In this document: positions 44,608 to 53,376 of the stretch, in pieces
How positions within the stretch are numbered: position 1 is the stretch's first letter
How the letters are laid out: every line of letters begins with the position of its first letter
Assembly: GCF_022749515.1 (NCBI RefSeq)
Contig: NZ_CP094242.1
Span: 992,001-1,056,000 of the forward strand
DNA: 64,000 nt
Direction of reading: 5' to 3'
Source: Morococcus cerebrosus
Lineage (GTDB): Bacteria; Pseudomonadota; Gammaproteobacteria; Burkholderiales; Neisseriaceae
Translations under genes and position numbers: made by a program
The notes under the pieces: model-generated
The model's database searches: none
Told to the model about the DNA's origin: nothing
What the model saw: only the letters and a program-made list of their open reading frames with translations

Positions 44608-44667
44608 TCGTTTAATAAATCTTGAAATCAGTATAGAAACAACAGCAGATTATTTATCCCTTGATAT

Positions 44668-44713
44668 AAAAGGTCGTCTGAAAATCCCCAATCAGGGTTT
44701 TCAGACGACCTTT
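44668..44713. terminator. Paired-DUS terminator after the TonB-dependent receptor gene
   Basis: AAAGGTCGTCTGAAAA-CCC and complement, about 28 bp beyond the receptor stop (minus strand). It is the second terminator between the convergent genes. Confidence 0.78.
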
Positions 44714-44740
44714 GTCTTTGCCGGTTGGTCTATCCGGATA

Positions 44741-46960
44741 TTAGAAATCCAATTCCGCTTTCAGCCAGTAAGTACGCGGCATGCCGACGACGGCGAAGCT
44801 GCGGTCGTATTGGCCGCGCTGTACCTGCCAGTAGTTTTTGTTGAACAGGTTTTCTACCGAGCTGCTGACGGTCAGGGTGTTTTTACCCAGTTTGGTTTTG
44901 TAGCGCGCGCCTACGTCAACCAAGGTATAGGATGGGAAGGCGTATTGCTTTTGAGTGTCTTGGTAAGACTTGCCGAAGTACGAAACGTTGCCGTTCAAGG
45001 TCAAGCCTTTGGCAAACGGGGTGTCCCATTCCACGCCCGCTTTGGCAATCACGCGTGGGTTGGCGACTTGCACGCCGTTAACAAGATTGTCGGCGAAATT
45101 CGGGTAATCTTTTACGGTCGATTGCAGATACATCAAACCAAAGCTCGGACGCAGGGTTTTGTTCAACAAATTGGCATAGGTATTGAACTCGATACCGCGG
45201 CTGCGTTCCATGCCTTGCTCGGAACCGCTATAAGCCAAGCCTGCATTTTTGCGCATTGCGAAGTCAGTACCTGAAGTCGTATTACCGCGCCAGTAACCCG
45301 GACGTTTGATTTGGAATGCGTTCAGCGTCGTTACGAAATCGCCCCAGTTTTTGCGTACGCCGACTTCAAACTGACGGCTGACGCGCGGATCTGCCATCGT
45401 TACATGGTCATCATCGGTACGGATGTCGGACGGCTCCAAATCTTCCATATAGTTGCCGTAAACCACCAAGTCAGGCTGCGGAACCCATGCCGCCATCAAC
45501 ATCGGGCTGAAACGGCTCGCATCCGCTTTGCGGCCGTTTAATTTGTTTTTCTGCTCGACGGCTTGGAAACGTCCGCCCAAAGTGAGGCGGTATTTGTTGT
45601 CGACAAAACCCAGCGTGTCAGATACCGCCAAACTATTTACTTTGATCACGGTATCCACTGAAGGCGTTGCACTCCATGCCGTTCCTAAGTTGGAATCCAA
45701 TTTTGCCAATTGAGTTGGAATATCAAGGCTCGGATCGATAACACTGCTTCGTGTTTGACGTGCGCCTTGATAAGTGGTGCGTTTGCGGTCGATACGGTCA
45801 AATGCGGCACTCCAGTTGTGACTTACCGGACCGGTTTCAAATTCGCCACGTGCAGTCAGATTCATACTGAGCGTTTTGAAACGCTGGTCGGTCAAACGTG
45901 CGCGACCTGAATTGTAGGTCAAACCGCTGCTCGTAACGGTAGGAGAGGCGAAATTACCATAATAGCGCGCATTGTTGTAGCCGATACCGCCTGTAATTTG
46001 GGCATTTTCAAACGCATCCCATTCGAAGGTCAGCATATTGGTCTGACCGCGCGTGTTTTGAGCCTGCCAGCTCGGCGCCAGATTCACTTTGCCTTCAGGC
46101 GCGTCAAACAAGCGGCCGTTGGCGTTTTGAATATCCTGCATACGCGCGCGGCCGCCGTTGGTTTTGCGTTTCGCGTAGATGGAATCGAACGCCACGCGCA
46201 GTTTTTCGCCGCGATAGTCGGCATTCAAGGCAAATTCTTTATTGTCTTCGCTGTAACCGTGGCGCGGGGTGTCGCCGTGGCGCAGTTTGCCGTTGGCGCG
46301 CACGCCGAATTCTTTGTTTTCGCCGAAGCGTTGACCCAAGTCGAATGTGCCTTGGGCGCGGTTGTTGCTGAACCAGCCCAAACCGATTTTACGGTTGCCT
46401 TCGTCGGCGGCTTTTTTGGTCTCGATATTGACGGAACCGGATACCGCGCCTTCAGGGTCCATGCCGTTTACGGCGGTGGACGCGCCTTTAATCAGTTGCG
46501 CGGAGCCAACTTGCACGCTGGCCGTGCCTTGCGTGCCGTACATACCTGCCAAACCGTTGACGCTGAATTGGCGCGCATCAAGCTGATAACCGCGGAAATA
46601 CAGGCCGGTCAGCGTGTTGCTTTCTCCGCCAAACTGCCAAACGGAAGCGTCTTTTTTTGCTACGGCATCCACCAAAGTACGCGCTTCGGTGTTGTTAAGG
46701 GCTTGTTCGTCGTAGTTGACGACGGTAATCGGCGCGGTAAAGGCATTGGCTTTGCCCAATACGCCCAAATTTACGCGGTCGCGCAAGTCGCCGTCGCTGG
46801 CGATGGAGTAAGAGCGGGCGGCTTTGACGCGTTTGGCGTCGGCGCGGACATGGACTTCCTGCAACTGCTGTTGCACTGGGGCTTCGGGCGTCGCTTCATC
46901 GGCGGCATAAGAAAATGCGCTCATAATCAAAAGCGGCATCAGGGCTAATTTGCTGTTCAT
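44741..46960 (-). CDS. TonB-dependent siderophore-type receptor
   Basis: 739 aa from ATG 46960, which has GAAGGAATCT upstream and starts the signal peptide MNSKLALMPLLIMSAFSYA. An in-frame start 57 bp upstream lacks these features. Plug domain: VVNYDEQALNNTEARTLVDA, FRGYQLDARQFSVNGLAGMY, SAQLIKGASTAVNGMDPEGA. The beta-barrel follows and ends in AELDF with the terminal Phe. It resembles the ferrichrome/coprogen-type receptors (TonB-siderophore family); ligand unknown. It is divergent from a YddA-like ABC transporter. Confidence 0.92.
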   Translation of the reverse strand: MNSKLALMPLLIMSAFSYAADEATPEAPVQQQLQEVHVRADAKRVKAARSYSIASDGDLRDRVNLGVLGKANAFTAPITVVNYDEQALNNTEARTLVDAVAKKDASVWQFGGESNTLTGLYFRGYQLDARQFSVNGLAGMYGTQGTASVQVGSAQLIKGASTAVNGMDPEGAVSGSVNIETKKAADEGNRKIGLGWFSNNRAQGTFDLGQRFGENKEFGVRANGKLRHGDTPRHGYSEDNKEFALNADYRGEKLRVAFDSIYAKRKTNGGRARMQDIQNANGRLFDAPEGKVNLAPSWQAQNTRGQTNMLTFEWDAFENAQITGGIGYNNARYYGNFASPTVTSSGLTYNSGRARLTDQRFKTLSMNLTARGEFETGPVSHNWSAAFDRIDRKRTTYQGARQTRSSVIDPSLDIPTQLAKLDSNLGTAWSATPSVDTVIKVNSLAVSDTLGFVDNKYRLTLGGRFQAVEQKNKLNGRKADASRFSPMLMAAWVPQPDLVVYGNYMEDLEPSDIRTDDDHVTMADPRVSRQFEVGVRKNWGDFVTTLNAFQIKRPGYWRGNTTSGTDFAMRKNAGLAYSGSEQGMERSRGIEFNTYANLLNKTLRPSFGLMYLQSTVKDYPNFADNLVNGVQVANPRVIAKAGVEWDTPFAKGLTLNGNVSYFGKSYQDTQKQYAFPSYTLVDVGARYKTKLGKNTLTVSSSVENLFNKNYWQVQRGQYDRSFAVVGMPRTYWLKAELDF

Positions 46961-47210
46961 AGATTCCTTCTGTCTCTGAGGTGGGTTATTTTTGTTGCAA
47001 TAAGCGTTAAAAATCACAAAGTAATTTTGCTGCGGAATTATATTTGATAATATTCTGCTTTTCTATAAAAATTGATGATAACTATTTTTAAAAACAAAAA
47101 TACAACATCAATCAAAACTTTATCCATAGTAATTGTAAATTATTTTATTAAGCGGAGAATCAGGGTTTCAAACGACCCCTGCCCGCTGCCTGCCTCAAGA
47201 GACAACGCAC
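46961..47210. promoter_or_regulatory. AT-rich divergent region between receptor and ABC transporter genes
   Basis: 250 bp, very AT-rich from about 47030 to 47150. The stretch TTGATGATAACTATTTTT (47071-47088) loosely resembles a Fur box, and TTGATAATATTCT lies at 47044-47056. Iron control of the receptor is expected from the family, but no site matches well enough to call. Confidence 0.35.
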
Positions 47211-48980
47211 ATGCAAAAATGGCAAATCGAGCTTTATTCCACGCCGTCTTGGCTGTTACAGACCTTATTGATGGTCGCCGCCGCCTCGGCGGTGATTCTG
47301 TTTTTGGCACGCGAAACGCGCTTCGGGCGCGAGTTTGCCTATATCCTGCGGCTGTGTCTGACGCCGAAAAGCGCGGTCAAAGTATTGCTGCTGATTACGG
47401 CGATGATTGCGCTGCTGCTGACCGAAGTGCGGCTGAATGTATTGAGTACCTTCATGTCCAAAGGGCTTTACGACTCGATGCAGGATTTGAACGCCTCCGC
47501 GTTTTGGATGTTTGCAGCGATGAACGCCGGCGTGGTGCTGGTGCGGGCGTTTAACAACGTCGTCAACGACTTTCTCGATCAAGGCTTGGCGATTAAATGG
47601 TCGGAGCGGCTCAATGAAGTGCTGACGACACGCTGGCTTGCCGATAAAAACTACTACCGCCTGCAAATGCGCCGCCATGCGCCGGACAACATCGACCAGC
47701 GTATCCAACAAGACGCGCAGGATTTCATCGCCTCAACCATAGAATTTGTGCGCGGCATGGTCAATTCGGTCGTTACCTCGCTGGAATTTGCCGTTGTTTT
47801 GTGGGGCTTGGCGGGCATCCTGACCGTGTTCGGCTTCGACATTCCGCACGGTATCGTTTGGTTTGTCTATATGTTTGTGATTTTGGCGACCTTTATCGCC
47901 ATGTGGATAGGCAACCCTCTGATTCGTTACAACTATGAAAACGAAAAACTCAACGGCGACTATCGTTATTCCCTCATCCGCGTGCGCGACCACGCCGAAA
48001 GCGTGGCGTTTTACAGCGGCGAACAACACGAACACGACCAGCTTGCCGACCGCTTCAAAGCCATCATCCGCAACCGTTGGCGCATCGCCCGCCAAAGCGT
48101 CTGCTTGAGCGGCTTTAACGATATGTTTACCAACGGAATCAAGCTCTTCCCCATTATTTTGCAAGCCCCGCGCCTGTTTGCCGGACAAATCAAAATCGGC
48201 GACATCCAGCAGACCGTCCAAGCCTTCGCCCGACTGCAAAACGCCCTGTCCTTCTTTCGGCTGTTCTACAACAAATTCACCGCCTACCGCGCCCGATTGG
48301 AGCGTCTGTACGGCTTTTTGCTGAGTACGGAAGAACAACACAGCGCGCAGCAACCCGACATTACCGAAGTTTCAGACGACCTCTCGCTGGAAAACGTCGT
48401 CCTGTTCCGCCACAACGGCGAAATCCTGTTGAGCGGCATCAACGTCAACCTCAAAAGCGGTGATTCCCTGCTGATACGCGGCCCGAGCGGTTGCGGCAAA
48501 ACCTCGCTGCTGCGCGCGCTGGCAGGGCTTTGGCCGTTCGGCAGCAGCGGCAAAGTCAGCCGTCCGCCGCATCAAGACATCCTCTTCCTGCCGCAACGCC
48601 CGTACACGGCACAAGGCAGCCTGCGCGACGCGATTTGTTACCCCGACATCGACAAACAGCATCCCGAACTAGCCGACGCCATGAACACCTGCCGCTTAGG
48701 TTATCTCGTTGATAAATTAGACAAACCCGACGACTGGCAACACAAACTCTCCCCGGGCGAACTGCAACGCATCGCCTTCGTCCGCGCCCTGCTCTCGCAA
48801 CCCAAAGTCATCCTGCTTGACGAAGCCACCGCCGCCTTGGACGAACCGACCGAGGCCCTGCTCTACCGCGCCTTAAAGCAAAAACTGCCGCAGAGCATCA
48901 TCATCAGCATCGGCCACCGCAGCACGCTCAACGAGTTTCACGATTTCAGTCTTGATGTTGGCAACGTAGCTTGCGATTGA
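47211..48980 (+). CDS. YddA/SbmA-like ABC transporter (fused membrane and ATPase domains)
   Basis: 589 aa. The N-terminal ABC_membrane_2 domain has six hydrophobic segments, with [14 protein letters not shown] and [14 protein letters not shown] typical of the YddA/Rv1819c group. The C-terminal ATPase has Walker [10 protein letters not shown], a variant signature LSPGELQR (Pro for Gly), and Walker [14 protein letters not shown]. These transporters move peptides, vitamin B12 or siderophore-like compounds; direction uncertain. Divergence from a TonB-dependent receptor suggests a linked substrate. Confidence 0.87.
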   Translation: MQKWQIELYSTPSWLLQTLLMVAAASAVILFLARETRFGREFAYILRLCLTPKSAVKVLLLITAMIALLLTEVRLNVLSTFMSKGLYDSMQDLNASAFWMFAAMNAGVVLVRAFNNVVNDFLDQGLAIKWSERLNEVLTTRWLADKNYYRLQMRRHAPDNIDQRIQQDAQDFIASTIEFVRGMVNSVVTSLEFAVVLWGLAGILTVFGFDIPHGIVWFVYMFVILATFIAMWIGNPLIRYNYENEKLNGDYRYSLIRVRDHAESVAFYSGEQHEHDQLADRFKAIIRNRWRIARQSVCLSGFNDMFTNGIKLFPIILQAPRLFAGQIKIGDIQQTVQAFARLQNALSFFRLFYNKFTAYRARLERLYGFLLSTEEQHSAQQPDITEVSDDLSLENVVLFRHNGEILLSGINVNLKSGDSLLIRGPSGCGKTSLLRALAGLWPFGSSGKVSRPPHQDILFLPQRPYTAQGSLRDAICYPDIDKQHPELADAMNTCRLGYLVDKLDKPDDWQHKLSPGELQRIAFVRALLSQPKVILLDEATAALDEPTEALLYRALKQKLPQSIIISIGHRSTLNEFHDFSLDVGNVACD

Positions 48981-48993
48981 ATTTAAAGCGACG

Positions 48994-49032
48994 AGGTCGT
49001 CTGAAAACCCGCAAGGGTTTTCAGACGACCTT
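48994..49032. terminator. Paired-DUS terminator after the ABC transporter
   Basis: AGGTCGTCTGAAAACCC and complement with a 4-base loop, 14 bp after the stop. Confidence 0.82.
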
Positions 49033-49072
49033 TCTGCTAAAATCCCACTCTCAAACAAAAGGGAAACCCGCC

Positions 49073-50383
49073 ATGCACGAAATCAAATGCCCGCACTGCC
49101 ACACCGCGTTTACCGTCAACGAAGCCAGTTACGCCGACATCCTGAACCAAGTCCGCACCCAAGAATTTCAAACCGAAATCCACGAGCGCCTGCAACAGGC
49201 GCAGATGCAGTTTCAAAGCGATATGCAGCTTGCCCAAGCGCAGGCGCAAAATCAGTTCGACAAAATCCTAGCCGACAAAAACCACGAAATCGCCGCCCTG
49301 TCCAACCAAATCAACGCCTACGAAAAAGACAGCAAACTCGCCGCCGCCGAAATCGAAGGTCGTCTGAAAGCGCAAATCGCCGAACAGGATAAATTGATTG
49401 CCAAATTGAAAGCGCAGGCAAAATCGCTGGAAACGGCGAAAAACATGGAAAAAGAGCTGGAAATCACCAAAGCTGTTGCCGAAAAAGAGCGCGAATTGGG
49501 CAATTTGAACACGCAGCTCATGCTGCAATCCAAAGAAAACCAGTTGGAAAAACAAAGCCTGCGCGAAAAATACGAAGCCGAACTCAAACAAAAAGACGAA
49601 ACCATCGCCTTCTACAAAGACTTCAAAGCCAGACAGTCCACCAAAATGATAGGCGAAAGCCTAGAGCAGCACTGCGAAACCGAATTCAACCGCATCCGCA
49701 CCACCGCCTTTCCCCAAGCCGTATTCGGCAAAGACAACGACGCCAAAACCGGCAGCAAAGGCGACTACATCTACCGCGAAACCGATGAAGAAGGCAACGA
49801 AATCATCTCCATCATGTTTGAGATGAAAAACGAAAACGACGAAACCGCCACCAAAAAGAAAAACGAACACTTTTTCAGAGAGTTGGACAAAGACCGCAGA
49901 GAGAAAAACTGCGAATACGCCGTACTCGTCTCACTCTTGGAAGCCGACAGCGACCTCTACAACAACGGCATCGTCGACGTGTCCTACGCCTACCCGAAAA
50001 TGTACGTCGTGCGCCCGCAGTTCTTCATCCCCATCGTCTCCCTGTTACGCAACGCTGCACTCAATTCATTGAAATACAAACAAGAATTGGCACAAATGCG
50101 CGCGCAAAACATCGACATCACACACTTTGAAGAAGACTTGGACAAGTTCAAAACCGATTTCGCCCGCAATTACGAACTCGCCAGCCGCAAGTTCCAAACC
50201 GCCATCGACGAAATCGACAAAACCATCAGCCACCTGCAAAAAACCAAAGAAGCCCTGCTCTCTTCCGAAAACAACCTGCGCCTCGCCAACAACAAAGCGA
50301 CCGATTTGACCGTCAAAAAATTAGTGCGCAAAAACCCGACCATGAAGGCCGCCTTTGCCGCGTTGGAGAAAAAAGAGGATTGA
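49073..50383 (+). CDS. DUF2130 protein: zinc motif, coiled coil and nuclease-like domain
   Basis: 436 aa from ATG 49073; the longer in-frame start at 48971 would lie inside the terminator hairpin. CPHCH at 6-10 resembles half a zinc ribbon. Residues about 30-180 are a long Glu/Gln/Lys/Ala coiled coil. Residues 190-370 are DUF2130 with Glu198, GSKGDYIY (Asp231) and MFEMKNE (Glu250-x-Lys252), a D...ExK pattern of PD-(D/E)XK nucleases. A second coiled coil ends the protein. Nuclease activity is inferred. No restriction or phage genes are adjacent. Confidence 0.8.
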   Translation: MHEIKCPHCHTAFTVNEASYADILNQVRTQEFQTEIHERLQQAQMQFQSDMQLAQAQAQNQFDKILADKNHEIAALSNQINAYEKDSKLAAAEIEGRLKAQIAEQDKLIAKLKAQAKSLETAKNMEKELEITKAVAEKERELGNLNTQLMLQSKENQLEKQSLREKYEAELKQKDETIAFYKDFKARQSTKMIGESLEQHCETEFNRIRTTAFPQAVFGKDNDAKTGSKGDYIYRETDEEGNEIISIMFEMKNENDETATKKKNEHFFRELDKDRREKNCEYAVLVSLLEADSDLYNNGIVDVSYAYPKMYVVRPQFFIPIVSLLRNAALNSLKYKQELAQMRAQNIDITHFEEDLDKFKTDFARNYELASRKFQTAIDEIDKTISHLQKTKEALLSSENNLRLANNKATDLTVKKLVRKNPTMKAAFAALEKKED

Positions 50384-50407
50384 GGTTCGTATGAAGTAAA
50401 GGTCGGC

Positions 50408-51481
50408 GGATTCGCATTTGAAGTGCAACTTTCCATAACAGAAAAAGGCCAGTATGCGGTAGCATACGGCCTTTCCTGCAAGAAAGATTGCCATGGGCTA
50501 CACACAACTGACCCAAGACGAACGATACCATATCCAATACCTGTCCCGCTACTGCACCATCGCCGAAATCGCCAAACAGCTCAACCGCCACAAAAGCACC
50601 ATCAGCCGCGAAATCAAGCGGCACTGCATCCAAGGACAGCAATACAGCGCCGAAAAAGCACAGAAGCAAAGCCGGCTGACCAAACAGCACCGGCGAAAAC
50701 CCTATAAGCTCGATTCGCAGCTGGTTCAACACATCGACACCCTTATCCGCCGCAAACTCAGTCCCGAACAAGTATGTGCCTACCTGCATAAACACCACGG
50801 GATCACACTCCATCACAGCACTATTTACCGCTACCTCCGCCAAGACAAAAGCAACGGCGGCACTTTGTGGCAACACCTCAGAATATGCAGCAAACCCTAC
50901 CGCAAACGCTACGGCAGCACATGGACCAGAGGCAAAGTGCCCAACCGCGTCGGCATAGAGAACCGACCTGCTATCGTCGACCAGAAAACCCGCATCGGCG
51001 ATTGGGAGGCCGACACCATCGTCGGCAAAAATCAGAAAAGCGCGTTATTGACCTTGGTCGAACGCACTACCCGCTACACCATCATCTGCAAATTAAAGAA
51101 CTTAAAAGCCGAAGACACTGCCCGGGCGGCCATTAGGGTATTAAAGGCATATAAAGCCAGAGTCCACACCATCACCATGGATAACGGCAAAGAGTTCTAC
51201 CAACACACCAAAATAGCCAAAGCATTGAAGGCGAAAACCTATTTTTGCCGCCCTTACCATTCTTGGGAGAAAGGGCTGAATGAGAACACCAATGGACTCA
51301 TCCGGCAATATTTCCCCAAACAAACCGATTTCCGAAACATCAGCGATCGGGAGATACGCAGGGTTCAAGATGAGTTGAACCACCGGCCGAGAAAAACACT
51401 TGGCTACGAAACGCCAAGTGTTTTATTCTTAAATCTGTTCCAACCACTGGTACCCTAGTGTTGCACTTGAAATCCGAATCC
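50408..51481 (+). mobile_element. IS30-family insertion sequence (IS1655-like), intact
   Basis: Terminal inverted repeats GGATTCGcATTTgAAGTGCAAC at 50408-50429 and the complementary GTTGCACTTgAAATcCGAATCC ending at 51481 enclose one transposase gene. The length is near 1.07 kb, as expected. Exact ends are uncertain by a few bases. Confidence 0.85.
50493..51458 (+). CDS. IS30-family transposase (IS1655-like)
   Basis: 321 aa, uninterrupted. An N-terminal helix-turn-helix (IAEIAKQLNRHKSTISREIK) precedes a DDE integrase domain with Asp in GDWEADTIVG, Asp in TITMDNGKEF, and Glu in HSWEKGLNENTNGLIRQYFP. All catalytic residues are present, so it is probably functional. Confidence 0.94.
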   Translation: MGYTQLTQDERYHIQYLSRYCTIAEIAKQLNRHKSTISREIKRHCIQGQQYSAEKAQKQSRLTKQHRRKPYKLDSQLVQHIDTLIRRKLSPEQVCAYLHKHHGITLHHSTIYRYLRQDKSNGGTLWQHLRICSKPYRKRYGSTWTRGKVPNRVGIENRPAIVDQKTRIGDWEADTIVGKNQKSALLTLVERTTRYTIICKLKNLKAEDTARAAIRVLKAYKARVHTITMDNGKEFYQHTKIAKALKAKTYFCRPYHSWEKGLNENTNGLIRQYFPKQTDFRNISDREIRRVQDELNHRPRKTLGYETPSVLFLNLFQPLVP

Positions 51482-51524
51482 AAGGTCGTCTGAAAGCGGC
51501 CTTCCCCGTTTTCAGACGACCTTT
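51482..51524. terminator. Paired-DUS terminator downstream of the IS30 element
   Basis: AAGGTCGTCTGAAA and complement around a 13-base loop, directly abutting the IS right end. It was probably the terminator of the DUF2130 gene before IS insertion. Confidence 0.72.
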
Positions 51525-51615
51525 CCCGAGTCAAAGCCGTTTGAATATTACCTGCGATACGGCTATGATGAAGCCTGTCCCTATACATTTACATTGATAA
51601 TGAAAGGAATCCCGC

Positions 51616-52023
51616 ATGACCGCTTGGTTTATTGCCGCTGCCGCCGTCCTGATTGTCGAGCTGTTTGTCGGTACTGTATATCTCTTGGTTGTCAGCGCGG
51701 CTTTGTTTGGCGCGGGATTGGTGTATGGGCTGACCGGTAATACTTCGATTGCCATCGCTGCGGCAGCCGTTTTGTCCGCCGTCGGTATCTGGGTGGTACA
51801 CAGTAAATTCAAAAAAACTACGCCCCGCCAAGAATTGAACGATGATTTGGACATTGGACAGACCGTTCAAATCCTCCGCCGCCTTCACGGCGATTGCTAT
51901 GAAGTTGCTTATCGGGGAACGCACTGGCAGGCGCAGGCTGAAAATGCCGATGCTGTTCAGACGACCCCTACCGCCGTAATTACTGGTAAAAACGGTAATG
52001 TTTTACTCATTCGTTTCAATTGA
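51616..52023 (+). CDS. NfeD-like membrane protein
   Basis: 135 aa short NfeD1b-type: two or three membrane segments (WFIAAAAVLIVELFVGTVYL; VSAALFGAGLVYGL; SIAIAAAAVLSAVGIWVVH), then a soluble OB-fold-type domain (about 85-135; GQTVQILRRLHGDCYEVAYR, GTHWQAQAENAD). It usually partners the adjacent slipin gene in membrane-quality control. An uptake core lies near its 3' end. Confidence 0.88.
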   Translation: MTAWFIAAAAVLIVELFVGTVYLLVVSAALFGAGLVYGLTGNTSIAIAAAAVLSAVGIWVVHSKFKKTTPRQELNDDLDIGQTVQILRRLHGDCYEVAYRGTHWQAQAENADAVQTTPTAVITGKNGNVLLIRFN

Positions 52024-52046
52024 TTGATAAAATCGAAAGGAGCATC

Positions 52047-52115
52047 ATGGGCGAATTAATTACCCTTCCTGAAAATATTCACCTATTAATATTAATTTTT
52101 GCTCTCACCGCATAA
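52047..52115 (+). CDS. 22-codon ORF between nfeD and slipin genes
   Basis: ATG GGC GAA starts 6 bp after a strong GAAAGGAGC ribosome-binding site (52035-52043) and stops at TAA 52113-52115, 10 bp before the slipin ATG. The peptide is MGELITLPENIHLLILIFAL-TA, with a hydrophobic C-terminal half. The good ribosome-binding site argues for translation. It may be a small membrane peptide or a leader coupling slipin translation. No similarity recognised. Confidence 0.45.
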   Translation: MGELITLPENIHLLILIFALTA

Positions 52116-52125
52116 GGAAAAAACA

Positions 52126-53085
52126 ATGGAATTTTTATACAGTTTCCCCGTCATCCTGTTGCTTGTCGTTGTAATTTTCGGCTTCAAAGCCTTTATCGTC
52201 GTGCCACAGCAGGAAGTTTACGTCGTTGAACGCCTCGGCAGATTTCACAACGCGCTGACCGCCGGTCTAAACATCCTGATTCCTTTCGTTGACCGCGTCG
52301 CCTACCGCCACTCGCTCAAAGAAGTGCCTTTGGACGTTCCCAGCCAAGTCTGCATCACCCGCGACAACACCCAGCTTACCGTGGACGGCATCATCTACTT
52401 CCAAGTAACCGATCCGAAACTCGCTTCTTACGGCTCCAGCAACTACATCATGGCGATTACCCAACTTGCCCAAACCACGCTGCGTTCGGTTATCGGCCGT
52501 ATGGAGTTGGACAAAACGTTTGAAGAGCGCGACGAAATCAACAGCATCGTCGTTTCTGCGCTCGACGAAGCGGCAGGCGCATGGGGTGTGAAAGTATTGC
52601 GTTACGAAATCAAAGACTTGGTTCCGCCGCAAGAAATCCTGCGTTCTATGCAGGCGCAAATTACCGCCGAACGTGAAAAACGCGCCCGCATCGCCGAATC
52701 CGAAGGCCGCAAAATCGAGCAAATCAACCTTGCCAGCGGTCAGCGTGAAGCGGAAATCCAACAGTCCGAAGGTGAAGCGCAAGCTGCCATCAATGCGTCA
52801 AACGGCGAAAAAATCGCCCGCATCAACCGCGCACAAGGTGAAGCCGAAGCCCTGCGTCTGGTTGCTGAAGCCAACGCCGACGCCATCCGCAAAATCGCCG
52901 AGGCAGTCCGTTCAGAGGGCGGTTCCGAAGCCGTCAACCTGAAAGTTGCCGAGCAATATGTCGCCGCCTTCAGCAATTTGGCAAAAGAAAGCAACACGCT
53001 GATTATGCCTGCCAACGTCGCCGACATCGGCAGCCTGGTTTCAGCCGGACTGAAGATTATCGACAGCAACAAAGCGGCAAAATAA
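52126..53085 (+). CDS. Slipin / stomatin-like SPFH protein (QmcA-like)
   Basis: 319 aa from ATG 52126, preceded by AAGGAA; an earlier in-frame start adds nine residues inside the short ORF region. N-terminal membrane segment (FPVILLLVVVIFGFKAFIVV), Band-7 domain (PQQEVYVVERLGRFHNALTA; GLNILIPFVDRV; VDGIIYFQVTDPKLASYG), and an Ala/Glu-rich coiled coil (about 190-280). It forms large membrane-associated rings with the NfeD-type partner encoded upstream. Confidence 0.9.
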   Translation: MEFLYSFPVILLLVVVIFGFKAFIVVPQQEVYVVERLGRFHNALTAGLNILIPFVDRVAYRHSLKEVPLDVPSQVCITRDNTQLTVDGIIYFQVTDPKLASYGSSNYIMAITQLAQTTLRSVIGRMELDKTFEERDEINSIVVSALDEAAGAWGVKVLRYEIKDLVPPQEILRSMQAQITAEREKRARIAESEGRKIEQINLASGQREAEIQQSEGEAQAAINASNGEKIARINRAQGEAEALRLVAEANADAIRKIAEAVRSEGGSEAVNLKVAEQYVAAFSNLAKESNTLIMPANVADIGSLVSAGLKIIDSNKAAK

Positions 53086-53102
53086 ACCTTACGTTTTGCC
53101 AC

Positions 53103-53182
53103 AAGGTCGTCTGAAAACGAGTGCAACGCGTTTCGCTAGAATAAAGAGTGAATTTCGCCAAACCGTTTTTTCAGACGACCTT
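53103..53182. terminator. Paired-DUS hairpin with long loop after slipin
   Basis: AAGGTCGTCTGAAAACG and TTTTTCAGACGACCTTT facing each other over about 46 bases. It is weaker as a terminator than the compact pairs. Confidence 0.5.
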
Positions 53183-53190
53183 TATTCAAA

Positions 53191-53347
53191 TATAGTGGAT
53201 TAAATTTAAATCAGGACAAGGCGACGAAGCCGCAGACAGTACAAATAGTACGGAACCGATTCACTTGGTGCTTCAGCACCTTAGAGAATCGTTCTCTTTG
53301 AGCTAAGGCGAGGCAACACCGTACTGGTTTAAAGTTAATCCACTATA
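53191..53347. repeat. Correia repeat element (full length, 157 bp)
   Basis: TATAGTGGATTAAATTTAAA at the start and AATCCACTATA at the end. Unlike the other two copies it keeps the central insert (CGATTCACTTGGTGCTTCAG ... TTCTCTTTGAGCTAAGG), where the IHF-binding segment of full-length elements lies. It ends 29 bp before cca, so its outward promoter-like end could drive cca. Confidence 0.96.
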
Positions 53348-53376
53348 CATTCTGATTGTTACCAAAGACCAATTCA

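Noticed and set aside
45998..46948. 316-aa plus-strand open frame inside the TonB-dependent receptor
   Set aside because: Antisense of plug-domain sequence with recognised motifs; no independent start signals.
47071..47088. Possible Fur box between the receptor and ABC transporter genes
   Set aside because: Only a loose match to the 19-bp consensus in a very AT-rich stretch where such matches occur by chance; mentioned in the region note but not called.
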